Below, piece by piece: positions 41,389-50,186 of a DNA stretch of 64,000 nt. Position 1 is the first letter of the stretch, and every line of letters starts with the position of its first letter. The stretch is taken from the NCBI GenBank assembly GCA_963797475.1, contig CAWCPR010000003.1, positions 496,001 to 560,000 on the forward strand, written 5' to 3'. The position numbers and the translations under genes were made by a program. Under the pieces are notes generated by a model. The model worked only from the letters and a program-made list of their open reading frames with translations, searched no databases and was not told where the DNA came from. The stretch comes from CAWCPR01 sp963797475. Its GTDB lineage: Bacteria > Chloroflexota > Anaerolineae > Anaerolineales > UBA4823.

Positions 41389-42186
41389 ATGAATAAAATC
41401 AGGCTTCTCGCAAACGAACACCCTCTGACATTTGGCCTCGCCATCACCTTCGTCTATATCCTGCTGGTGATCGTTTCCACCGTGCTGGGTGCTCTTTTAC
41501 CTGGCGAAAATATCTACGGACAGCCTGGCAATATCCTTGGCAGAGCCATCTCAATCGCGCTCCTGCTGGCGGCCCTTTCAAGCCTGGGTTGGCTGCGTTC
41601 AGCCGGGTTTACATCATCAGGAGGCTGGCGCACATGGATCATCCTCCTCCTGCCGCTGGCCTATTCGATGGCTGTGTCGGTACTTGCAATGACGGGTAAT
41701 CTTGGCTCCAGTCTCTCTGACCTGGCGCCGCCTGGCCTGGTGGCCCTGTTTATTCTGATCGCTGCATTTCTGGAAGAAGTCATCTTTCGAGGATTGATCC
41801 TGCACGGGTTTGTACGCACATGGGGCAGCACAAACCAGGGTATCCTCAAAAGCGTCTTGTTTTCCTCGCTCTTATTTGCCAGCATCCACATCTTTGATTT
41901 CCTCAGTGGGAGACCTTTGGCGGAAGTATTCTTACAAGGTGTGGAGGCATTCTTCCTGGGCATTTTCCTGGCAGCCCTGGTGTTGAGAGGAAAAAGCATC
42001 TATCCAGCAGTTTTCTTCCACGCCATCTTGAATCTGACTGCCTACCTGACCGTTACCAGTAAAGGCCTGGAGCCGGCGCTGTCAGCCTGGCTGTTGTTTA
42101 GCCTTGTGATGATCCCGATCGCAGCGACAGGCATTTATATTCTCCGCGCTGTGCCGCAGCAAGCGATGGTTCCTTCTGCAGCCTGA
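41389..42186 (+). CDS. CPBP-family intramembrane metalloprotease (5)
   Basis: A 265-residue membrane protein. Motif 1 is FLEEVIFRGLILHGFV, motif 2 SSLLFASIHIFDFLSG and motif 3 KSIYPAVFFHAILNLTAYL. It lacks the W-R-x-x-x-x-W-Y segment. I set the start at ATG 41389 (AGGAAA upstream); the longer open frame runs through the permease remnant. It stands alone between that remnant and an ABC ATPase gene. Confidence 0.87.
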   Translation: MNKIRLLANEHPLTFGLAITFVYILLVIVSTVLGALLPGENIYGQPGNILGRAISIALLLAALSSLGWLRSAGFTSSGGWRTWIILLLPLAYSMAVSVLAMTGNLGSSLSDLAPPGLVALFILIAAFLEEVIFRGLILHGFVRTWGSTNQGILKSVLFSSLLFASIHIFDFLSGRPLAEVFLQGVEAFFLGIFLAALVLRGKSIYPAVFFHAILNLTAYLTVTSKGLEPALSAWLLFSLVMIPIAATGIYILRAVPQQAMVPSAA

Positions 42187-42250
42187 CCTTTGCACCGGGC
42201 GTTTCCGATCCAGAAACGATACTGAGGGTATGACGAGAGGATAGAACATT

Positions 42251-43201
42251 ATGAATACTCTGAAAACCGCAGCCCTAAAAACCGGTACTTCCAGGACCGT
42301 CCAAATCCGGACGTTAGCGTTGAGCATCCAGGGAGTCGGCAAACAATACCCTACCAGGAACTGGGGATTGCGCGATTTCAGCCTGGAATTGGGTCCTGGC
42401 GTGCTCGGTTTGCTGGGTCCCAACGGGGCTGGTAAGTCCACCCTGATGCGCATCCTGGCGACCATCACCCGGCCCACAACCGGCACGGTCACCTGGAACG
42501 GTACGGATATCGCCAGATCGCCCAACTCCTTGCGGGCCGTGCTGGGCTACCTGCCGCAGGATTTCGGCGTGTATCCCAACCTGAACGCGGTCGAATTTCT
42601 CGAATACATGGCTGCCATCAAAGGGCTGGATGGCAAGGCGGCCCGCCGGCGCATCGGCGAGCTGCTCCAGGTTGTCAACCTGATCGAGGCTCGCAAGCGT
42701 CCATTGGGCGGCTACTCGGGCGGCATGAAGCAGCGGGTCGGCATCGCCCAGGCCCTGCTTAACGATCCGAAGCTGCTCATCGTGGACGAGCCAACCGCCG
42801 GCCTGGACCCGGAAGAGCGGGTGCGCTTCCGCAACTTGCTTTCCGACCTGTCCGGCGAACGCATCGTCATCCTCTCCACCCACATCGTTTCGGACGTCGA
42901 GGCGACCGCCAGCGATATCGCCCTGATCGACAACGGACATCTGCTCGCGCATGCCGCGCCAGAAGCGCTGCTGAGATCGGTCAGCAGCCGGGTGTGGGAG
43001 TGGACCGTGCCCAGCGCGGAGCTGCAAGCTATCCGCCAGAAGCACCTGGTCAGCAGCACGGTGCGCACCGGCGAAGGCGTGCGCTTGCGGATCGTGGGCG
43101 AGGCGGCGCCGGCAGCCGAGGCGCAGCCAGCCGCGCCCACCCTGGAAGACGCTTACCTGCAGCTCATCGCCCAGCACCGCAATGGAAATAAACCGAGTTG
43201 A
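42251..43201 (+). CDS. ABC transporter ATP-binding protein without adjacent intact permease
   Basis: A 316-residue ABC-2-type ATPase. Walker A LLGPNGAGKSTLMR, Q-loop LGYLPQDFGVYPNL, signature YSGGMKQRVGIAQAL, Walker B LLIVDEPTAGLDPEE, switch histidine in VILSTHIVSDVE. The N-terminal extension before the domain (about 25 residues) and the alanine/proline-rich C-terminal linker are unusual. Codon use is noticeably more G+C-rich here than in neighbouring genes. Its 3' end lies 12 nt before ATG 43214 of the ABC1-kinase gene. The permease may be the remnant at 41146. Confidence 0.88.
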   Translation: MNTLKTAALKTGTSRTVQIRTLALSIQGVGKQYPTRNWGLRDFSLELGPGVLGLLGPNGAGKSTLMRILATITRPTTGTVTWNGTDIARSPNSLRAVLGYLPQDFGVYPNLNAVEFLEYMAAIKGLDGKAARRRIGELLQVVNLIEARKRPLGGYSGGMKQRVGIAQALLNDPKLLIVDEPTAGLDPEERVRFRNLLSDLSGERIVILSTHIVSDVEATASDIALIDNGHLLAHAAPEALLRSVSSRVWEWTVPSAELQAIRQKHLVSSTVRTGEGVRLRIVGEAAPAAEAQPAAPTLEDAYLQLIAQHRNGNKPS

Positions 43202-43213
43202 GGAGAGGCTGCG

Positions 43214-44844
43214 ATGCACGTTTTGTGGAATTTGATGACACGCCGGATTACAGGCAGTTCTCTGCGCCATCCGGAGCGATACCAGGAGATGTTTCGCATC
43301 GCCCGCAAGAACCAGTTGCAGCGTGTCGCCAGGGAGTTGAACGCCTATCGCAATCACGAGGAAGACTGGGAATTGGCCGGACAGCGGAACGGGCGCATGA
43401 GAAAAGCGCGCTACGCAGAGAATTTCGCCACAGCGCACTCGAAGAGCTGGGGCCGTGCTTCATCAAGTTTGGCCAGCTCTTGAGCACCCGTCCCGATCTG
43501 CTGCCTAGAGACTACGTCGCTGCCCTGGCGCGACTGCAGGATTGCGTTGCGCCAATTCCAGGTGATGAAACATTAAGCGTCGTGGAGAGCGAGCTCGGCG
43601 GGCCGGTGGATTCCATCTTTTCTGAATTTGATTGCCAGCCGGTAGCTGCCGCATCGATTGCCCAGGTACACCGGGCGGTGATGCCCGATGGCTCGGTCGT
43701 CGCGGTTAAAGTGCTTCGCCCAGGCATCCGCCGCCAGATTGAAATAGATTTAGAAGTCCTGCACGACTTAGTCGGATTCGCCGTCAGACATACCAGCCTC
43801 AGCAGCTTCGGCGATCTCGAACAGATGGTGCACGAGCTCGAAAGCAGTCTGCGCAGCGAAATCGATTACTTGCAGGAACTGGAGAACACCGAGCGCATCA
43901 GCCGCCAATTGTCCGGTTTCCAATTGTTGGCGACTCCGGAAGTCTACCGCCAATACAGCACGAGCCGGGTGCTTACCCTCAGCTTTATTCAAGGCCAGCG
44001 TCTTTCCGACCTAACACCTGAGGAACTGGAGATTCTGGATAGGGAGGCCATCGCCCGAGAGCTTCTATCGGCCTATCTCCAGCAAATCGTGATCGACGGC
44101 AGTTTCCATTGCGATCCGCATCCAGGCAATATCCTGATCATGGAGACAGGCACGTTGGTGCTTTTAGATTTCGGTATGGTTGGCCGGTTCGATACGGAGG
44201 AGAAGGATACCATCATTCAACTCCTGCTGGCGTTTGCCGAGCGTCGAGGCCGGCGGGTGGCCGACATCTACCTGGATACGCTCGAGCTATCCCATATCCC
44301 GGACCGGTTGGCTTTCACCGAGGATGTGGAAAACCTGGTCAGCCGTTACCATGACTTGAGCGGCGGCCGGATGGGCTTAGGATCTGCAATTCTGGAGTTG
44401 GCGCGCCTGGCAACTTCCCACCAGATGCCCGTGCCGGGCATCTGGATGCTCCTGGCGAAGGCGATTCTTAACTTAGATGGCATCATCACCTTGCTCTCGC
44501 CACGCCTGGACCCGGTCAAGGTGATCCGCGAATATACGCTGGAGGTCATTCAAAAACGAGTATGGGCCGAGTCATCAGCCGCGGTCAAGTTTTCCTGGGG
44601 ATTAGATATCTGGACTCTGTTGAAGAATGCACCTCGACGAGCCGATGTGCTGTTAGGCAAACTCGCCAATGACCAGATCACTTTTCAAGTCCAGATGAGC
44701 CCTTTGGAAGAGGCTCGTAAGGATTTGAATCGGGCAGTCAACCGGTTATCACACGGCATGCTGCTCGGCTCGCTCCTGATCGCATGCGGGTATGTGCTTG
44801 GCTCCTGGATGCGAACCGAGAGGCCGGAAAGAGGCTCTCGCTAA
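43214..44844 (+). pseudogene. ABC1/UbiB/AarF-family atypical kinase, N-terminal frameshift
   Basis: The main frame from about 43400 encodes the UbiB/AarF fold: EELGPCFIKFGQLLSTRPDLLP, AAASIAQVHRAVMPDG (A-rich loop and lysine region), VAVKVLRPGI, GSFHCDPHPGNILI (catalytic loop) and LVLLDFGMVGRF (metal aspartate). The good start (GAGGAGAGG before ATG 43214) opens a different frame with HPERYQEMFRIARKNQLQRVARELN, the usual N-terminus; a 1-nt shift near 43390 is needed. A C-terminal membrane segment pair is present (GMLLGSLLIACGYVLGSW). If the shift is an artefact the gene is intact. Confidence 0.75.
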
Positions 44845-44885
44845 GCTGTTGAGCTCGGGCGAGAACGATGAATGAGGAGAATCCC

Positions 44886-45812
44886 ATGACGGAAATTTCA
44901 CCCAAACCTGTATCTGCAAGGGCGGGAGTAATCCCGGGCCAACCCATAGGACGTGGAGCGCTCATCTTCGTTGCCTGGCTGGCGACCCTGCTGCTGAGCA
45001 ATCTACCACTGGTAATCGCCCGCGACGTGCTTGGCGGCGACATCCCCTGGATCACGCCTGCCTGGATTGGGTTAGCCGTCCTGCTGTTTGCCACGTCCTA
45101 TGCCTGGCCAATCCTAAGACCGTTGCGCGGTTACTTCCTGGTCATGGGTGTGATCGTGTTCATGACATTTTGGGTCAATCCTTTCGTATTGGGGTCGACA
45201 TTCTGGCACAATTTAACTGCAAATCAATCGCCGCCCGTCACCTTTCTCGGCACGCGGGCTTTGCTCGCAATCCAGGCTTTGATCGTCATATCTGGCCTGC
45301 TCTTGATCGGCGTGAAAAGGCAAGATGCTTTCCTGGCGGTTGGGAACCTGAAAGCGCCTGTTGGAGGCCAGGCCTCATCGACCAGGAGGCGGTTTCTAAC
45401 CTGGCCTGTATTTGGTACAACAATGGTCATATTGCTTGGGGGCTTATACTTCGCCTTCCTGACCAGTCAGACCCCTGGAGGGTTATCGAAAATTGCTTCT
45501 GCGTTACCCTGGCTTCCCTTAATTCTACTGAGCGCAGGGCTGAATGCCTTCAGCGAAGAGGTCATGTACCGCGCTGCGCCGCTGGGAGCGCTTCTCCCGG
45601 CGGTCGGGCCGGGCCACGCCATCTGGCTCACCTCACTCTGGTTCGGGCTGGGCCACTATTACGGCGGCTTCCCCTCCGGGCCGGTCGGCCTGGTCCAGGT
45701 CGGATTACTGGCGTTGCTGCTCGGTAAAGCGATGCTCGACACGCGTGGGCTGGGTTGGTCGTGGATCATCCATGTGACGATAGATACGGTAATTTTCATC
45801 TTTCTAACTTAG
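44886..45812 (+). CDS. CPBP-family intramembrane metalloprotease (6)
   Basis: A 308-residue membrane protein with about eight segments; motif 1 is the divergent FSEEVMYRAAPLGAL, motif 2 LTSLWFGLGHYYGGFP and motif 3 near LGWSWIIHVTIDTV. The second arginine-containing part is atypical (M-Y-R-A instead of F-R-G). ATG 44886 has GAGGAG upstream. It is longer than its neighbours because of an extra N-terminal and central loop. Confidence 0.82.
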   Translation: MTEISPKPVSARAGVIPGQPIGRGALIFVAWLATLLLSNLPLVIARDVLGGDIPWITPAWIGLAVLLFATSYAWPILRPLRGYFLVMGVIVFMTFWVNPFVLGSTFWHNLTANQSPPVTFLGTRALLAIQALIVISGLLLIGVKRQDAFLAVGNLKAPVGGQASSTRRRFLTWPVFGTTMVILLGGLYFAFLTSQTPGGLSKIASALPWLPLILLSAGLNAFSEEVMYRAAPLGALLPAVGPGHAIWLTSLWFGLGHYYGGFPSGPVGLVQVGLLALLLGKAMLDTRGLGWSWIIHVTIDTVIFIFLT

Positions 45813-45820
45813 GCAATGGC

Positions 45821-46081
45821 ATGTTCAGAAATCGCTCATTACTATTCTTTATGGTTATTTCCTTAATCATAACCTGGCTTTTCTTAGCCTCAGGGGAAAG
45901 TGTATTGGTCGTCACATTGTTTCATGCAGTGTTTAATACGATGGCACAGGTGATCCCAACTCAGGATGCTGAATTGCTCCTGGCAATCAGCGCCGGCCTG
46001 ATGTGGCTTGTCGCCGTATTCCTGATTGTGCGGTATGGACCGAAATTATCACGTTCAACCCTTGAGGCCATGCTGGGATGA
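45821..46081 (+). pseudogene. C-terminal remnant of a CPBP-family protein (7)
   Basis: An 87-codon frame with a membrane segment and motif 3 of CPBP proteins (SGESVLVVTLFHAVFNTMAQV), but no motif 1 or 2. It begins 8 nt after the previous CPBP gene, and the spacing suggests the first two thirds were deleted. The end (FLIVRYGPKLSR) resembles the C-termini of the other CPBP genes. Confidence 0.65.
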
Positions 46082-46108
46082 ACTCTTCATCTTTTGAAAG
46101 AGGAAAAA

Positions 46109-46187
46109 GGTTGGGCGCCTATAGCGCCCCACGCGGACCGCTGGCCGAAGGCTAGAGGCGGATGAAAAGAGATTAATCAAAAAAGGA
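46109..46187 (+). repeat. Interspersed repeat R, copy 4
   Basis: Starts GGTTGGGCGC with the hairpin GGGCGC-CTATA-GCGCCC, then ACGCGGACCGCTGGCCGAAG, GCTAGAGGCGGATGAAAAGA and TTAATCAAAAAAGGA. It stands just upstream of the toastrack gene at 46196 and provides its ribosome binding site region. Confidence 0.75.
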
Positions 46188-46195
46188 ATTGAATC

Positions 46196-47140
46196 ATGAA
46201 CACTATTCAGTCACCCACGCCTGGCGAGAGCCAATCTAATCTAAAGAAAAATGGAAACCGGCAGCTCATGCAAGTTATCCGATATATCTCGTGGGCGGTC
46301 ACTCTGATCTTCCTCCTGTCGTTAGTTTGGGCGATTTACCAGGCATTGGTCACCCGAAACACGCTGCCGGCCTGGGTCTGGCTGGGGATTGTAGTTTTAT
46401 TTGCTGCAGCCGCCGGATTGGTCGTTATGGTTATCGTCTACCGCGGCGTGGCCGAACAGGTCGGTCCATTCGACTTGCGTCCAGCGGAACATTTTACCGG
46501 CGAGCTAAAAAACGAGAGCCGGCGTGTCGAAGCAGGTGGAGCAAGCACATTGCGAGCCGAGATCAAGATGATGGAGGGTGTCTTACAGTTGGTAGGCGGC
46601 GCAACCGATATGGCGGAGGCTGACTTTACTTATGACGATGCGGATTGGAAGCCGCCTGAGGTGCAATATTCCATCGATCCCGCTGGGCAAGGCAGCCTTG
46701 AGATCGAACAAAAGACTACCCATCGCCCGGCGATGCGCCAGGGTCGCTGCGAATGGAAGATTCGGCTGAACGGTGACCTCCCCACCGATCTGAGTGCAAA
46801 ATTTGGCGCAGGAAAAGCCGAACTGCATTTGGGCGAATTGGCGCTAACCCGGCTGCGGGTTGAAAGCGGCGTCGGAGCGTTAGAAGTAGACCTGAGCGGG
46901 GAACTACGGCAAAGCCTGGAAGCCTTCATCAAGGCCGGCATCGGCGACACCGTCCTGAGGCTGCCTCAAAACGCCGGCGTTCACTTGCTTTCTTCCGTTG
47001 ATTTTGGCAGCCTGCACCAGCAAGGTTTGACCTGGGACGGCTCAGCTTATACCAACACTGCCTATGGAAAATCCCCGGTAACGCTGGACGTCGTTCTTGA
47101 AAGCGGTATGGGTAAGATTACGGTATTGTCGCCAGAATAA
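46196..47140 (+). CDS. Membrane protein with C-terminal toastrack (LiaF/DUF2154-like) domain
   Basis: A 314-residue protein: two membrane segments (YISWAVTLIFLLSLVWAIYQAL and WVWLGIVVLFAAAAGLVVMVI, residues about 30-80), then a beta-rich toastrack domain (GELKNESRRVEAGGASTL, LSAKFGAGKAELHLGELAL, VESGVGALEVDLSGEL, DVVLESGMGKITVLSPE). LiaF-like proteins modulate cell-envelope stress signalling. The domain resembles that of the lipoprotein at 37619, so two versions occur in one island. Confidence 0.72.
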   Translation: MNTIQSPTPGESQSNLKKNGNRQLMQVIRYISWAVTLIFLLSLVWAIYQALVTRNTLPAWVWLGIVVLFAAAAGLVVMVIVYRGVAEQVGPFDLRPAEHFTGELKNESRRVEAGGASTLRAEIKMMEGVLQLVGGATDMAEADFTYDDADWKPPEVQYSIDPAGQGSLEIEQKTTHRPAMRQGRCEWKIRLNGDLPTDLSAKFGAGKAELHLGELALTRLRVESGVGALEVDLSGELRQSLEAFIKAGIGDTVLRLPQNAGVHLLSSVDFGSLHQQGLTWDGSAYTNTAYGKSPVTLDVVLESGMGKITVLSPE

Positions 47141-47198
47141 GTTAGGCGAATAACTCAATCAACCATTTAATCCATGATAACCCTCGGAGAAATATCCC

Positions 47199-47999
47199 AT
47201 GAAAGCGAATTCATCCTCTTTCGAAAATTATTCCTGGCTGATATTTGCCGTCCTTACTATTCTGCTCAGTTTTGGCATCGCCTTATTGCCGATTCCTGGG
47301 GAGCTGGTGCCTATCCTGATCGTTTTCGTCCCAACTGTGATGGCGATCTTCCTGACCGGGATCAGCCAGGGCAGAAGTGGGGTAACTGCTCTAATTCGAA
47401 AATTGTTCCAATGGCGAGTCAGTCTTAAGTGGTATGCCATTGTCTTGATCCTGGCCCTGTGCGCGCGCCTGGCGATAGCCGTATTGGCTGTCCTGCTGGG
47501 ATGGATTCCCGCCGTTCAATTCCGCGCCTCGGCCTTGCCACAATTCGTAATCTTAGGTGTTATCCTGCTGATCTCGGCTGCCCTGGAGGAGCTGGGTTGG
47601 CGGGGGTATGTCCTGCCCAGGCTGCTCTCGCGTTGGTCTGCCCTTTTTTCCGGTTTGCTAATCGGCGTCTTGTGGGGATCCATACATCTAAGTCTGATCT
47701 TACCCGGGATGATTTACGCCGGTTCAACCTGGCTGGGGACAATGCTGGAGCTGATCGGGCTGTCCGTCATCCTCACCTGGTTCTACGTGCAGACCGGGGG
47801 TAATATCCTCATCACTACTCTGTTCCATACCATGCAGAGTTTTTTTGTCATCCTTAATGACGGTATCACCGCCGACCAACAGCTTTTGTTGATGGCAGTA
47901 GTGTATCTTGCCGTTTCCGTCCTGCTGGTCCTTTTATATGGTCCTAACCTGTCACGCAGGCCTTTGAAAGGACAACCAGCCGTGATAGAGGAAGGATAG
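47199..47999 (+). CDS. CPBP-family intramembrane metalloprotease (8)
   Basis: A 266-residue membrane protein. Motif 1 is ALEELGWRGYVLPRLLSRWS, motif 2 VLWGSIHLSLIL and motif 3 GGNILITTLFHTMQSF. KLFQWRVSLKWYAIVLIL is nearly the same as in the gene at 33229, showing that the first and last CPBP genes of the island are close relatives. A hairpin terminator follows at 48030. Confidence 0.88.
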   Translation: MKANSSSFENYSWLIFAVLTILLSFGIALLPIPGELVPILIVFVPTVMAIFLTGISQGRSGVTALIRKLFQWRVSLKWYAIVLILALCARLAIAVLAVLLGWIPAVQFRASALPQFVILGVILLISAALEELGWRGYVLPRLLSRWSALFSGLLIGVLWGSIHLSLILPGMIYAGSTWLGTMLELIGLSVILTWFYVQTGGNILITTLFHTMQSFFVILNDGITADQQLLLMAVVYLAVSVLLVLLYGPNLSRRPLKGQPAVIEEG

Positions 48000-48029
48000 A
48001 TAAGGTATCCGCCGGTATAGCTAAAAAGC

Positions 48030-48049
48030 ATTGCAAGGAGGCTTGCAAT
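48030..48049 (+). terminator. Rho-independent terminator at the end of the CPBP island
   Basis: ATTGCAAG-GAGG-CTTGCAAT, a perfect 8-bp stem with a 4-nt loop, followed by TTATT. It closes the plus-strand run of island genes 31 nt after the last CPBP stop codon. The remaining 190 bp before the methyltransferase gene show no further feature that I can support. Confidence 0.55.
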
Positions 48050-48241
48050 TTATTAAGGGACCACCAGCTTGCCCATGTCCCCCCGTTCTTAATCCAAAAC
48101 CTGCAATGTATTGAGGTTGGTGAGTCAGCCATACCGCCATTGCAAATCCCAGTTTTTAAGGTTATAAATAAGATAAAGAAGGCCATATTTTTGCGTTAAT
48201 CAAGCAAAATTATGGCGTTATAAGCGCCAAGAGAGGAGACT

Positions 48242-49342
48242 ATGGATCCATTGTCTGCGGAGTCGGTTGCTCAAGAAAGGGATGCCTTCATCGATCGGCT
48301 GCTCCAATTCGCCTCAGGCACGTTCAACATCTTCGCAATCTATATCGGCGATCGCCTGGGGTATTATCGAGCGCTCGCGGAGCAAGGACCGTATACAGCA
48401 GCGCAGTTGGCTGTCCACACGGGCACGAACGAACGCTATGCGCGCGAGTGGCTTGAACAACAAACGGTGGCAGGCATTCTGGACGTCGAGGATGAGAGCC
48501 TTGGGGCTGAGACGCGCCGCTACCGCTTGCCGCCCGGGCATGTCGAACCGCTAATTGATTGTTCCAGCCTGAATTACACTGTCCCACTGGCCCAGCTCAT
48601 GGCCGGAGCCACCCGCCCGCTGCCGGCGATATTGGATGCTTATCGTACCGGCGGCGGCGTACAGTTTGACGCTTATGGCGCGGACCTGCGTGAAGGCCAG
48701 GCAGCGATCAACTATCCGGCCTTTGCCCAGCAGTTGGCGAACGAATGGCTGCCGGCAATGCCGGATGTGCACCGGCGGCTGCAAGCCGACCCAGCCGCCC
48801 ATATCGCCGACGTTGGCTGCGGTTTCGGTTGGTCGAGTATAGGTTTAGCGCAAGGTTTCCCCAAGGTGCTTGTGGATGGCTTCGATCTGGATGAGCCGTC
48901 CATCGCCCACGCCCGAGAGAACGCCCACAGGAACGGTGTGGCTGGGCGGGTGCGCTTTCAAGCTCGGGATGCCGGCGATCCAACCCTCGCCGGACGTTAC
49001 GACCTGGTGACGGCCTTTGAATGTATTCACGACATGGCCCATCCTATCGAAGTATTGAAAATGATGCGCCAACTGGCAGGCAAGGAAGGTACTGTCTTCA
49101 TCGTCGATGAGCGGGTGGGCGAATCCTTCACAACCCGGGGCACCGATGTAGAATGGATGATGTACGGCTGGAGCATCTTGCATTGTTTACCCGTCGGGAT
49201 GGTCGAGCCCGATGCTGCCGGGACAGGCGCCGTGATGCGGGCGGAAACATTGCAGTCCTATGCGATGGAGGCCGGGTTCCGCAGTTTTGAGATCCTGCCA
49301 ATCGATCACTTCTTCTTCCGATTCTACCGCCTGAAAACCTGA
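48242..49342 (+). CDS. SAM-dependent methyltransferase with winged-helix N-terminal domain
   Basis: A 366-residue class I methyltransferase. The N-terminal 100 residues form a winged helix (GYYRALAEQGPYTAAQLAVHTGT, then ERYAREWLEQQTVAGIL); the SAM-binding motif I is HIADVGCGFGWSSIGLAQ (near residue 187) with DGFDLDEPSIAHARENA and motif III-like DLVTAFECIHDMAHPIE. This two-domain layout is seen in the Rv2258c-like family of small-molecule methyltransferases. GAGGAG precedes ATG 48242. Substrate unknown. Confidence 0.83.
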   Translation: MDPLSAESVAQERDAFIDRLLQFASGTFNIFAIYIGDRLGYYRALAEQGPYTAAQLAVHTGTNERYAREWLEQQTVAGILDVEDESLGAETRRYRLPPGHVEPLIDCSSLNYTVPLAQLMAGATRPLPAILDAYRTGGGVQFDAYGADLREGQAAINYPAFAQQLANEWLPAMPDVHRRLQADPAAHIADVGCGFGWSSIGLAQGFPKVLVDGFDLDEPSIAHARENAHRNGVAGRVRFQARDAGDPTLAGRYDLVTAFECIHDMAHPIEVLKMMRQLAGKEGTVFIVDERVGESFTTRGTDVEWMMYGWSILHCLPVGMVEPDAAGTGAVMRAETLQSYAMEAGFRSFEILPIDHFFFRFYRLKT

Positions 49343-49356
49343 TCAAGGGTGTCAAT

Positions 49357-49932
49357 TTGAGCAAAGGCCGGATGGAAGCATTCAGCGATGGCGTCATCGC
49401 CATTATCATCACCATTATGGTGCTGGAATTAAAGGTGCCGCAAGGTGCAGAATTGGCCGCGCTGCGCCCACTTTTGCCAGGATTTCTGAGCTACGCGCTT
49501 AGTTTTGTTTTTCTCGGCATTTACTGGAACAATCACCACCACCTGTTACAGGCCGTCAAGCAGGTGGATGGTCGTGTCCTGTGGGCGAATATGCACCTGT
49601 TGTTCTGGTTGTCGCTGGTTCCGTTCACTACGGGTTGGATGGGTGAAAATCACTTCGCTGCCTTGCCAGTCGCTCTGTACGGAATCGTTTTGTTGCTCGC
49701 CGCGTTTGCCTTCTTCCTCCTCACTCAGGCCTTATTATCTCTACACGGCAGGGATTCCATCCTGGCGACCGCCCTCGGCAAAGGATTCAAAGAAAAAATA
49801 TCGCTGGTGTTTTACATTGTGGCGATCCCGCTATCGCTTGTGAAACCCTGGGCTGGCTTTACGCTCTATGTGGTCGTGGCGGTGATATGGTTTATCCCCG
49901 ACCGCCGAATTGAGAAAACCCTGGCCTCGTGA
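49357..49932 (+). CDS. TMEM175-family (DUF1211) potassium channel-like protein
   Basis: A 191-residue membrane protein with about six segments. The signature MEAFSDGVIAIIITIMVLEL carries the FSDG motif of TMEM175-type channels, and SYALSFVFLGIYWNNHHHLLQ follows. Bacterial members form tetrameric K+-selective pores. The start is TTG 49357 with AAGGGT upstream; ATG 49372 would remove five residues ahead of the conserved region. It lies 14 nt after the methyltransferase gene. Confidence 0.85.
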   Translation: MSKGRMEAFSDGVIAIIITIMVLELKVPQGAELAALRPLLPGFLSYALSFVFLGIYWNNHHHLLQAVKQVDGRVLWANMHLLFWLSLVPFTTGWMGENHFAALPVALYGIVLLLAAFAFFLLTQALLSLHGRDSILATALGKGFKEKISLVFYIVAIPLSLVKPWAGFTLYVVVAVIWFIPDRRIEKTLAS

Positions 49933-49958
49933 AACGCAACGAGGTTTTCCATGTTATC

Positions 49959-50186
49959 CTACTCCACTAAAGCCGGGATGCGCTCCAGTCCCAGCGCCTC
50001 GGCAGCTCTCAGGCGATAGAGACCGTCCAACAAAACGTAGCGATCCCTGGCGCGGCGCACCTGGATGGGCGGAGAAATGCCCATACGCCTGGCGCGCTCA
50101 ACAGCTTTTTCCAGCTTGAGCGGTTCGAGGTTAAGGTTTTGCTGGTAGGCGCTCAACCGGACCATGGCAAGGGGGATATTCACCAC
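49959..50186 (-). CDS. Small ParB-like (ParB/Srx fold) protein
   Basis: A 75-residue protein with a ParB N-terminal-like core: IPLAMVRLSAYQQNLNLEPLKLEK, ISPPIQVRRARDRYVLLDGLYRLRAAEALG, in which DGLYRLRAAEALG corresponds to the GERRxRAA motif. No HTH follows, so it is a single-domain version as found in sulfiredoxin-like or small regulatory proteins. It overlaps the 3' end of the beta-CASP gene by up to 56 nt, so the two are coupled; ATG 50165 is an alternative start. Confidence 0.6.
   Translation of the reverse strand: MVNIPLAMVRLSAYQQNLNLEPLKLEKAVERARRMGISPPIQVRRARDRYVLLDGLYRLRAAEALGLERIPALVE

Noticed and set aside
41389..42186. Longer CPBP protein starting at 41146
   Set aside because: The extra 81 residues read through a permease remnant in a non-conserved sequence; ATG 41389 has its own ribosome binding site.
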